This document shows, in pieces, positions 23,305-34,200 of a DNA stretch of 64,000 nt. Position numbers and translations under genes: made by a program. Source of the stretch: Notospermus geniculatus (lineage: Eukaryota > Nemertea > Pilidiophora > Heteronemertea > Lineidae); NCBI GenBank assembly GCA_002633025.1, contig NMRB01000981.1, positions 103,737 through 167,736 on the forward strand, read 5' to 3'. The notes beneath the pieces were generated by a model. That model did no database searches. It saw only the letters and a program-made list of their open reading frames with translations, and was not told the origin of the DNA. Numbering within the stretch: the first letter of the stretch is position 1; every line of letters starts with the position of its first letter.

Positions 23305-26300
23305 GAGCTCGGTTGTCCATACACAGAAGATGTCGACCCCAGCTGGATAACAGAGTTGATGTTCAAGCCTGGAGAACAGAGGATCCGTTTGCTCCAGTGG
23401 CTTTTTGCAAGGTAAAACAGCCCATGATTTTATGTATCTAGGCCTATATTGAAAATGTGTGCATCAGTAAAGGATGAAGATCACTGTGTGTCAGAGTCAC
23501 CACAGACAAGATTTTTTTTAGCAGAAGTATGGGAAATTATCTCATGTAGTTGCATTCTAGCAGTTGTTGATTTCCTGATTATAGTCACTCTGTCATGTTG
23601 AAGTGATGATGGTTCGTTCGTTTTCATCACTGTTTATGGATAATATCATTGGTTACCTTTTCAGAATTGATAGTCGACTCAATAATATAATTGAGGCACA
23701 GTATACATCACATGATGCAGTCTCGGAGTCAAGAATCAAAAGTGAGTACCAGTACCTAACTTGTTCACTCTTTCACTGCCGAGACCAAATTTGTCGAAAG
23801 GGCATGTTCTTTTTCGGAACATTTTTCCCAACTAATTTTTAGCTCACCTGGGGTGAGCTCTTGTCGTGGGTCTGCGTCCGTCGTCGTCGTCGTCGTCGTC
23901 CGTCGTGTTCCGTTAGCAGGGCACGTTAAGAACACAAAATAGACCATCGGGAATTTTATTTTTTTTCAACATTTTCAAAAAACCTGGGAGGGGGGATCCG
24001 TAATCCAATAAATAAAAAAAGTGTGGCCTTAGGGAATAATTTCACTGCTTTCATGCTGATTTCAGACATTTTGCAAATGCTCTTTGTTTTCCTAATTAAT
24101 GAAACTAATGTCACATTTTTCTTTCATGATCGTGTAGTTCACATTATAAAACATTATACCTGAAGTTATCATGAAAATCAAACAACTGCAACTACATGAA
24201 AAATTAGTTGGGAAAAATGTTCCGAAAAAGAACATGCCCTTTCAAGAGTGGAAAAACAACTCACGTCCCCTTAAACTTTTACCTGTTGATTTCTCTTCAG
24301 GAATTCTGACTGTTGCGTCAACCTTGGGTCTGTGTCATAGGGATGATATTGATCTCATTCGGGTAAGCAATATGTGTAAAATGATGCAGAGATGAGAGGC
24401 TAATGTGAAATTCTTTGAGTTTGAGGCTGCCAAGTGCGGATCCAAATCTGTAAAATCGACCGTGAAATTTGGAGCAAATCATTGAAATTCACTGCAGATT
24501 TCAATCTTTATAGCACAGGGCACCCACTCTTCCCAAATTCTGGATACGCCCCTGGCTGTGTTACCATGGTTACTGTGGAAAGTGCTAAAGCTTCATCTCA
24601 CACGTCCATCCATTGTGTGGGTTTGTCCCACAATCGGACAATCAATTTCAGAATCACTGGACTCTATACTCAGAGTTTTCGACTTCCAGGGTGTTGCCTC
24701 CGTCTCCAAGCAGACGGCATTCATGGATCGTCTGCTTGACACTGTATGTATCATGGATTCTGCTGCTGATCCACTAACAAAAGCTATGCAGGATCCAAAT
24801 CTTGTCGGGTAAGAACAAATCTGACCTTTTCAGGCCTTGTGTTTTGAGGTGAGTGAAAAACTGCTTGCCTGAGAACAATAGAAAACTCTATTGTTCTCAG
24901 GCGAGCAGTTTTTCACTCACCTCAAAAACAAGGCCTGCCTTTTAGGTCTGATTGTTTGAAAGCTACATGTACATGTATCTCAATCTTGCCTGTGAGGTCT
25001 GATGAAACTGATTTTGCAACTATGCTCTATAAAATTGAATTGAGTTATCACTGCTCAGTATTTCATGTTCTTCTTACATATGTGGTGACTCTGAGTTGGT
25101 AATGAACCCAGATTAGTTGATGAGAAACGGTGGACATTGAGGTCTGCACTTGTTGGTGGTGTGCTGGAAAGGCTTTCCTCTTCGTCAGCTAAGAGGACTT
25201 CATACTTTCAGAGAATCTATGTCTCTCGACGAACAGTTTATAAAGGATTGTCACTTCATGGATGCCTTAGCTGGAAAAGAGGATGTCTCCGGCCTGTTCC
25301 CACCTAAATCGAATGTGTACCCACCTGACCTTGTCCGCATGATTGAGAAAAAGTGGAAAGAAAATGGCTACTCGCCTGAAGATAAGAAGTACGTATTCCT
25401 CTAGATTATGATGAAGGCTTTATATCAAATATTACAGAAGTTCCTAACGAACTAGAGCAGTAGGTCACACAACAGATCTGGAAAATTGGATTCTGCCATG
25501 TAGCAGTAGTTGGCCTCTTTACGTCTCTGAAGACATAGCAGAGGTTCAAAGTCAGATCTTAGTGTTTTTATTCAATAGATCATGGAAAGTGTTGGCCTTT
25601 TCCTCCCATATTTCCTACACATTTTCTAGAGCATGGAGTTGACAATTTTCTGTCCATATTTCCTAACACATATTTCCTCTCCTCCCCTATAGTCTCCCCC
25701 TACCCGACATCAAGCAGTTGATAAAAGATGCCAACATGTTTTCTCAAGATCTTGAACGACAGATAGAGGTGTTGGATGAACTGAAACAGAAGGTGAGTTG
25801 TTGGACTTAGTCATTGAAACAGAGTTGAACCCCCACCAGGAGTCCTTTCTAGCAAGGACAAGGACAACCAAGTTATTCTCAAATTGGTCTTTTCTATTCA
25901 TGTCAACCACTTAAATCGGGATAATGAGGTTCCACTGTAATCTTCATTTGCATTATTATAAGGGGAGGTAATGCTTTCTATATACCGGTACCCTATGTGA
26001 CCCGTGACAGCAAAATTAGTCGGAATGCACACATAAGAAGAGCCAGGGTGAACCAAAGGTTTGTTGATTTCAGCATTGTTTGCCCATTGTGAAATTAGAC
26101 TTTGTGCATTTATGTAATTGTTCTCTGGTGTCATCTTGGGTCCTCTTCCCGGCGCATTCCGACTCATTTTGCTGTCACGGGTCATGGTGGAACCTCCCTT
26201 GATGTTTCAGAAGATGTGTGATGATGAGGTGAAATACATTATCATGGCTTCGTTTCGGCCCTTTGCCTGTTGTACCTAATATAGTAAAATGAAATAATAT

Positions 26301-27391
26301 TACAATATTGGCCTTACCGGTATTTTCATTTCAGTTTCCATACCCTGCTGTTGATCACCAAATGGACGAAAAAGTGGGGCGGACCCTAAAGCTTCTCTTA
26401 TCTGAGTTATCACAATTGGTCACAGGATTTACATATTGTTTTGAAAATGAGATGCACCACTGGTGTAATAAGACGGCTCCTAATCTAACACAGCTTGGTC
26501 CAGCATTCAAAAGAGTCTGTGGCCTCCTACAGATATTCACATCAGTACGTATCCTGTTCAGTTTAAGAAAAAGCCAAATATGTGTGGCAGTCTAGGAAAA
26601 CTCGGTGGATGTTGCATTTGAGGGAAGTGTTAATGGCCTTGGTGAACCTGCACATTTCAATAGAGGACGTGCAGCGACGATTATGACGTCACCGCGTCGA
26701 CGAGATGCCGCCATTTTGGATGGCACGTCCAACGCATTCGTAGCGTCGGATGCCGTCCAAAATGGCTGACGTGCAAATTATGACGTCAATGATGACGTCA
26801 CGTGCACATGGTCTATAGCTGAAATGTACTACGTAACAGGTAAACAGTAGTAGAACAACACACAGGCAATATGACAGCCCTTGTTGATCACTCAGCGACA
26901 CCCGCCGGGTTTTCCTAGACCGCCACACAAGTGTGCATCGTGATTCATGTTATTTTGTAGTCCTTGCAGTCTGTCTGATTTGTTTAAAACCTTGCTATGT
27001 TTTCAGGTTCTCCAAAGTCTTGACACAGTGAGGGGTGGTTATGTAGCAATCTGTGGGAAAACTAGGGATGCTTTGTCGAAGATGCCAGCGATGGAAAAGA
27101 CGAACAACTTAGGTGAGAACCAGCTATTTTCTATGTGTAGCCAAAATGCTTTTACATGTACTTAAGATTTGCACAGCAGTGTCCAATTTAAATGTACTAC
27201 AAAATTTAAAGTAAAAGCATTCGCTAGCTTACCGGTAATTTATAAATATCAGCCCAGTTCAACTTGATATACTTACATTCTTCTTGGGTTTCTTTTCAGC
27301 GAACATCAGCCAAGCAACCTGTAATACCTTCCAAGATGTGATCGACATTCTCGATGAGACAATCATCAGACAATCAGAAAGTGTCCATTGA
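23305..27391 (+). CDS. HAUS7: HAUS augmin-like complex subunit 7, N terminus missing
   Basis: Nine exons: 23305-23411, 23665-23741, 24301-24362, 24690-24808, 25212-25388, 25693-25792, 26335-26544, 27007-27112, 27300-27391. All are GT-AG with consistent phases, coding 349 residues to a TGA. Human HAUS7 is 368, so only about 15-20 N-terminal residues are absent. Family signatures: LGCPYTEDVDPSWITELMF near the start, RIRLLQWLFAR, KQTAFMDRLLDT, and helical C-terminal segments (LKLLLSELSQLVTGF, DALSKMPAMEKTNNL). Augmin recruits gamma-tubulin to existing spindle microtubules for branching nucleation, and HAUS7 belongs to its microtubule-binding half with HAUS2, 6 and 8. The first exon with the start codon was not found. 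It must end in phase 0 upstream of 23305, beyond or within the foldback element. Confidence 0.88.
23797..24245. mobile_element. TIR element in HAUS7 intron 2
   Basis: GAAAGGGCATGTTCTTTTTC...CAACTAATTTTT (about 23797-23840) is repeated inverted at 24200-24245, about 45 bases with very few mismatches. Inside is a fragment of the 12749-type repeat (AGCTCACCTGGGGTGAGC and a CGT-rich tract). Confidence 0.85.
24426..24555. repeat. hAT-like MITE fragment
   Basis: Starts 'aagtgcggatccaaatctg' and ends 'ttctggatacgcccctggctg'. Interior words (AAATCGACCGTGAAATTTGG, 'gggcaccc-ctcttccc') match the minus strand of the 34188-34343 element. In HAUS7 intron 3. Confidence 0.65.
24829..24945. repeat. Hairpin in HAUS7 intron 4
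   Basis: 'aggccttgtgttttgaggtgag' is inverted at 'ctcacctcaaaaacaaggcct', with GAGAACAATAGA at the centre. Part of the same family is at about 47500-47575. Confidence 0.85.
26580..26930. mobile_element. MITE with CRE-rich palindromic core (HAUS7 intron 7)
   Basis: Ends TGTGGCAGTCTAGGAAAAC and GTTTTCCTAGACCGCCACA are inverted and belong to the 28874 family. The insert at about 26661-26812 is itself palindromic (GCCATTTTGGATGGC / 'gccgtccaaaatggc') and carries several TGACGTCA words. Confidence 0.85.
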
Positions 27392-28212
27392 AAGGAGGTG
27401 AAAATTCCGCTGTAGAAATGTAAATGCTTATTCAACTTGGCAACATTCCGTTCCGTAGGATTATCCTGGTCTGTATTTTCTGGCAGTGTTAAGGTAAAAC
27501 AAAATGATACTCAACAGAAAAATCCCTGAACAAAATCTTTTTGTATGAACAGTGTATGTATTAAGGCACAGTCAACGTATGTGTATACATGTATAATAAT
27601 ATAAATTCTATAAAATGATATTCACGACAAGTTTTGCTTGTTAACAAAACGACAAAATTTAGAATCAACTTATGGCACCATGTGGATGGTTCATATTATC
27701 TCATAGATGGCCCTCGTACTATAACTAAGAATGATACATTTACAGTGAAAGCTCTGTTTTATGGACACTGTTGAGTTTGACAAATGCTGTCCTCTGTTTA
27801 GAGGTGTCCTGATTACTGTTGACACCATCCAGAGGTTATTAGAGGTTCCTGGCTCTCTGTGACGAATGGGAGCCATTGCTATGAAACCCTGATAACCTCA
27901 GAATGATATTACACAAACCACTACAATTGTACTACTACAATGAAGTATCCCTGGAGTGAGGACCTAAAATGTCTCCAGAAAAGTTGTGCACCATGATACT
28001 ACGGTACATGTATCATTCTCAACTTCTTTGCAACAAAATTTTCAATCATTATGATATCGTGTAGTGCATTTAATTGCAAGGTACTATTGGAATAAGCTAT
28101 TCCCTGGTTGCATTGTGATGTTATGGACCAGAACTCCAGTCTATCGGTTTTTTATCAGTTCAGTTGTATCATCTTCCTCTAATTTCAAGGCTTTTTCTTC
28201 AAAATGTCAACA
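27392..28212. other. HAUS7 3' flank; partial repeats
   Basis: AT-rich. A fragment around 27750-27860 resembles one end of the pogo-like 'gtgtcct-tttagaggtgtcct...agaggtt' MITEs. The HAUS7 3' UTR and the 3' UTR of ankyrin gene A (minus strand) probably share this convergent interval. Confidence 0.45.
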
Positions 28213-31200
28213 TCAGTCACTTTCACTAGATTCCTCATCCCTTTGTCCAGATCCTTCATCCCTTTCACCAGGTTCTTCATCCCTTTCTCCAGATTCCTCA
28301 TCCCTTTCTCCAAATTCCTCATCCCTTTCCCCAGATTCTTCACCCCTTTCATCTTCCACCACCCCCATCCCATGCGGTCCATCTGAGTTGTAGTTCTCTG
28401 TATTGAATTCCTCGATAGCTCTCATGCTTATTCTCTGATGAAGACTTGGACGCCGTTGTATTGAAGGACGCTGGTGTTTGTACTTCCAAGAAGCCTCGTA
28501 CGCCACAAGTAGGCTTGTTAACTCAGGATTCTCGGAGAGTGCAGAGGCTGGTATCTGGTCGTCCTATGGGAAAGAAAAACATCATGAATTCATAAGGTAA
28601 AAGCCTCTTTTCAACCTTTCTCTTTAAACATTGTTTTAAACTCTGTTTTAAACTTTGTTTTAACCTTTGAGTGCCATCCAAAGAACTACATGCAATTGTT
28701 AATTGCCTCAAAGATATGACGTTCAAAGAATCAGTAAGGCAAAGAAACTTGCCCAAAGTCTCACGCCCAGTGGGATTTGAACCTGGGGCACTCTGACCGC
28801 TAGTCGGAGACCAGAACCAACCATCGTGGCTCCGTGTCTTCGTGCATTCTTCTGAATTTTTGACTATGATGCATATGTGAGGCGGTCTAGGAAAACCCGT
28901 CGGAAGTCGCTGAATGATCAACAAGGGCTGTCAGATTGCCAGTGCGTTGATCTGCTACTGTTTACCTGTTACGTAGTACATTTCAGCTTTTGAAATGTGC
29001 AGGTTCACCAAGGCGATTAACACTTTCCTCAAACGCGACATCCAACGGGTTTTCCTAGATTGCCTCACATACCCGGTATCAGGAATAAATAACACCAGGA
29101 ATGTACAACTCATTTTGCGCTTTTTTCTTCATTTTTCCATGCGAATTCCATTACAACCGTACATGCTATTCTAAAACGGCTTAGTTATTTCAGAAGTAGA
29201 GGTATTTCCCAACAAAATGAGACCTATCCCGGTTTCCTAGGCCTTCGGATTAAGGAGCAGTGCAGCCCTAAAATCGGCATGTTTTGTTAAGAAACTGGGC
29301 CCAATTCCCTGTCCGATCGCCGGGGGGTTAGTTCCGTCTACAGCCACAGTGGCGCTTGTCATTCATTAATATTCATCATTGACCGTATAGTTTGCTCCAG
29401 CATTCTGATTGGTTCACTGTTTTGAGTGATTTGCATAAGTCAAACCTCGCATATCGTCACATGATTTCTCGTGGTAATACGAGACATGCAAGATGGCGGC
29501 TGACATCACGGTGGATGGTAAACAGTGTTTTTNAACACAGGTCTGTTGGACAGGCTGTGGCAGAGCCAAATGTTTGTCTGTATGGGACACAATCACTGCT
29601 GATAGGATTGTCCTCTTGGCCTGGTATTCTTCTTTATGACGGTTCTTCTTACACAACCGAAACATTTCTCCAATGCACCCACCGGCTAACACATGTAGAC
29701 CCCAGTCTGGCTGGGGAGGCAAGGATTCAAAACGTAGGGATTTCTTAGCCACCTCGGTCGTCGTTTGGGTTTCGGAAGTTGATGCACCAACGTTGCTGCT
29801 GCTGGCCTGGGGCTGGGGCTGGGTGATCGACGTCTTGCGTGGTGCAGATAAAAACTGGAATGTGTACTTCAGGATTGAATTGAAAATGCACCGTATGTCC
29901 GTGTCCACCTCCACCCCCTCTTCCACACCTAAGACACTACCGAGTTTTGTGATGCACCCACTTTTGTTAGTTGTCCGATACCACTCAAGTCTGAACTTAA
30001 TATCCTTCCCGTCATCTGGCTGCCGGCCAGATTTTCCCCGAAAGCGATCTGATAAATCTTCGTAAAGTTGGAACAAATCGCGAAGAAAACTGTCCCTGTC
30101 CACAGCTTTTTCCATGAAAGCATCCCATATTTGCATCCTGCGTGGAAAAAAACCACTGCATTGCCTTTCCTTGACGATATTGTCGCTTAAAAACCGCAAA
30201 AAATCGGGTTCCAGATCCATCACTAGAGTTGACATTTGACTCGCACGTCATGCACGTCTCAATGTTTTGATCCGTATGCAAATGAGGTGGCCAATGAGGT
30301 GACCAAGGAAATCACCGCGCCCTCTTTCCGTAGTTGGTGAAACTAAATCACGGTTAGCACCCGGAACTGGGATGGGGAAATGGCGGGGTTTTTGATCAAA
30401 ACGCCCGTTTTTGGCCACCTGTTGCTCCCAAACCATAGTGAGCTCAGGATTGTTATTGGTCTCATTTTGTTGGAAAAGATCTCTTCTATCGGAATATCTA
30501 GAGCAATTGCTGCTCACGAACATATTGCGCATGAAAATGGAAGATAAAGGTAGGCCAAAATTGGGCAAATCGTAGTTGTACATTCCTGGTGTTATTTATT
30601 CCTGATATTATGTAATGTTAAGAGATTCTCTGGGATTGACCTTTTCCGAGCCCCTCATTAACTTGTGTCTATTTTTAACGCTCGGAATTCCATGTCTGAC
30701 GTGATCATGTGTTCCCCAGAGCTATTTATAGAATTTCCCGCGATTCTGCCTTNTTGGAAAAGATCTCTTCTATCGGAATATCTAGAGCAATTGCTGCTCA
30801 CGAACATATTGCGCATGAAAATGGAAGATAAAGGTAGGCCAAAATTGGGCAAATCGTAGTTGTACATTCCTGGTGTTATTTATTCCTGCCGGTATGTGTG
30901 TAACCTATCATAAGAGAGCAGGGAAGGGAGTCTACGGTGATACGATCTGTTAATACGTACCCCGCATAACAGAGTGGGATTTATCCCGAGATTTATCAAC
31001 TGTTTAGTTATCTCCATATTGTTATTGCTGACAGAGAGATGTATGGCTGAGTGTCCGTGTTCAAACTGGGCGTTGATGTTGCAGCCAGCCTCAGCAAGAA
31101 TCTTGATCACATCCCCATGAGACTTGAGGACTGCACAGTGGAAAGGAGTGTATCCCAGCACACTCCCTCGTGTTGCGCATGCCTCAAGCCATGCACCAGC

Positions 31201-34200
31201 CTGAAAAAACAGAATTGAAGGTGTGGAATCTGGCTAAGATTTGTCAGTTCATCAGGGGGAGATGCCATTTAATCAATGACTTATAATTAACCCTCCACCC
31301 TAGAAGTAGGGTATGAAATAATAATAGGTTTCTAAGGTGAAAGACATTGCTTCCTACTGGACTCGAACCCACAGACCCTCGCATAAGGCATCAATCGCCA
31401 GCACTCAGGGGCAGCACACCTTAACCACTAGGCCAAGTCCCCATCTTCAAAAAAAGATGGTTCAATGACCCATGTTAAATGAGGCGTCCCTAAGCACCCT
31501 GCGAGTAATCCAATCTCTGAACAGTTTTATGTTATGCAAGGGGTCACATATAAAGGAGATACAGTTAAAGTTACACCATAGAAGTAGCTCATTTTCTCCT
31601 ATACCCATGTATTGCAAGCCAAACCTTTATAATACGTATTGAATTGAGCCAAGTGCTAATACATGTACTGTGAAATTTAAAATAGGTAAGTCAAAACCGT
31701 ATGTACATATTCGGTCTCGTGGTTGCTGAGATTAAACATGCTCAACTGTTTATATACATTTGTGGTCATGAAACACTTCAATTCACCTCAATTAACATCT
31801 TGACTATCGGGGCGCATCCCTTCTCTGCTGCAACGTGGAGGGCAGTGAAGTCTGCTAAAAAGGCATCATCATCATCATCATCTTCCTGTGAAAGCATTGC
31901 TTCTGCGTTGACGTCACATCCCGCTTGAATGAGGTCTGCAACCATTGTTTGCCTCCTGTTTTCCCTTCCACCTTTCATAATCGCACGAATCAACGGTGTC
32001 ACGAGCAAGTGTGTGCCAATGTTGACGCCACAATTGACGTGCATCAAAGCTTTGAATGCTTTGGAGCGATATAGCTCAACGGCAAGGAAAAGTGCTGTTT
32101 CACCTGAAAATACAATAGGACCCTTTCAATCAGCCATGTCTGGTAGTCCTTGAGCTATGCACCAGCCTGAAATGTGGGTAGTTTCAGTGTCCCAAGTATA
32201 CATGTATACATTTTGTACATGTACATGTACTAGTGGTCATTACAGCTATTCAACAGAAGGGCATTTTGTTTTTGTCTTTCATGTCTTTCTTGTCTTTCGT
32301 CTTGGATTCCAGTAAGCAACACTCTGACACTACTGCACTACTAGTGCTACAGTGTTCCCTCGCTCTTACGATCTCGATTTTACGAACTCCCGGATATTAC
32401 GAACCAAACACCTGGCTCCCAAAATTTCATGACACATATTAATTAGGCCTGTTTGATGTGCCGTGTGACCCAATTCCTGCCCATGTCAATTATGCTGTGT
32501 ACAGTACAAACCAAATTATCCGAGCTTGGGTTTGATTAGTGCATGTTCGGGCGTTTAATATCTGGCAAATATTCAGTAGTTAGTCCTGTATGCGAAGTGT
32601 ATGCCTTACATCACTCAGCCAACAGTGCTTCACGTAAGACGGACGCAATCACACTCGCGCCCCTGCACACCTGCAAAATTACACCAAGGAGCTCGATTGA
32701 CTGCACTCCTTGGCATCCTTGAAGTAACTGACCTGCCATCATATTTCACGAGTGTGAACAGCTCTCCTCGAGCCATTGAGGAGCTCAACTGATTGAGCTC
32801 CTGCAGATTTCAAACATGAAGGACTGAGCCAACATGCCGAAACAGAAGGCTTGGTCATCATGCCCCCACGGACGAATCCTCGCTATTACGAACTCCTTGG
32901 TGGTACGAACTAAACCCTTGGACCCTGAAGGGTTCGTATTGGTGAGGGAACACTGTACTTCTCCACAAGAATCATAAACTTACCTGCAGAGTTTTGTATG
33001 AATGGGTCACAGCCATATCTCAGTAGACACCCTATGAAATCTTCATCCTGCTCTTTCGTGACTGCAAGATGAAGTGCCGTGACATTGTCTCTCTCTTCTC
33101 TTGCTGTATTTCGACAGACGGCATTGAAGTCACATCCCGCTACCTTGAGAACCTCTAACATTTCAGTCTCCCCAGTATAAGCTGCAACATGCAGTGGTGT
33201 TGCATCTTCAAGAGGGTTATACGTCGCCCGCGAGTTGACATCAGCACCACAGCCTACTAGGTATCCCAGATTTTCAGTTGCGCGCTCTCCTGCAGCGAGA
33301 TGAAGCGCACTTAATCCTCTCTTTTCCTTGCGGTTGAAATCACAGCCAAAGTTAGAAACGAGTCTCAGACATTCGGGGTTACCATTTTTTGTAACATCCA
33401 TAAACGGCAATATCTTGCCACTATCGTCATCATCGTCGTTGTCGAGAAAGTATGGACTGCTGACATCAACTCCAGCTTGAATCACCAACCGTATCAACTC
33501 GACCTTTGGCCTGTCACATATCTTCCGCAAGAGATCATTCTTGGTGAACAGCGCACCGTGTCTGAGGAGAAGCTTGATTCTATTTAGATTCCACGGCTCT
33601 TGGGATTTGTAACTTCGTAGAGCATCCCATATGACGGGTATGGCATCATGGGCATTGTTTTTCTTGGCACTTACGTCACACCCAACAAGAACCAATTTTT
33701 TAAAACAGTGCAGTGATCCCTGAGTCTCGCTAGTACAAGCAAACGAAAGTGGTCCAACATCCCTATAACTATCACTTTTCCCAGTGGCAAAAATTTCAGC
33801 ACCAAAGTCAACAAGGAGGTCGATGATGTCCACAAGAGCTTTGTGAGCTGCATAGTGTATCACTGTCCCTTTTAAACTGGATGTGATTTCTCCGTTGGCA
33901 GTCATTTGAGCACCTCTGCGTATCAGGACTTCCGCAGCAGCCAATGATTCAAAATAAAGCGCAAAGTGGAGCGGTGTTTCTCCTCGAGTCGATTCTGCAT
34001 TGATTTTAGCACCGTATCTGAAATAGACCAGTTGAACTAGAGTAGAGAACCATGCACCAAATGTATAACACTAAGAATTTTAGTTTGAAGCACTTTCCAT
34101 CACCAGTCCATTGCCAGTCTCTCCAGAAACCTTTCTTGGGAACTTGAGCACCCTATCCAATCTTGATCCTTTCAGACCAATTGATAGCAGGGGCAGATCC

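Larger units (their letters stand above)
29080..30888. mobile_element. 1809-base TIR transposon in ankyrin gene A last intron
   Basis: Terminal inverted repeats: CAGGAATAAATAACACCAGG at the left, its exact complement at the right, continuing to at least 31 bases. Similarity resumes near 29207-29225 (CCAACAAAATGAGACC) against 30455-30475. It is flanked by CCGGTAT at 29073-29079 and 30889-30895. The homologous site in copy B (38589-38595) has a single uninterrupted CCGGTAT, so this is a clean insertion with a 7-base target duplication. The superfamily is uncertain: CAGG/CCTG ends recall hAT, which normally gives 8 bases. Confidence 0.92.

Noticed and set aside
30880-30960. Ankyrin gene A ending by read-through of exon 8 (…LHTYRQE)
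   Set aside because: The stop lies in transposon sequence. The GTACGT donor in phase 0 and a phase-0 terminal exon at 28563 fit better, and copy B shows the pre-insertion sequence was intronic in character.
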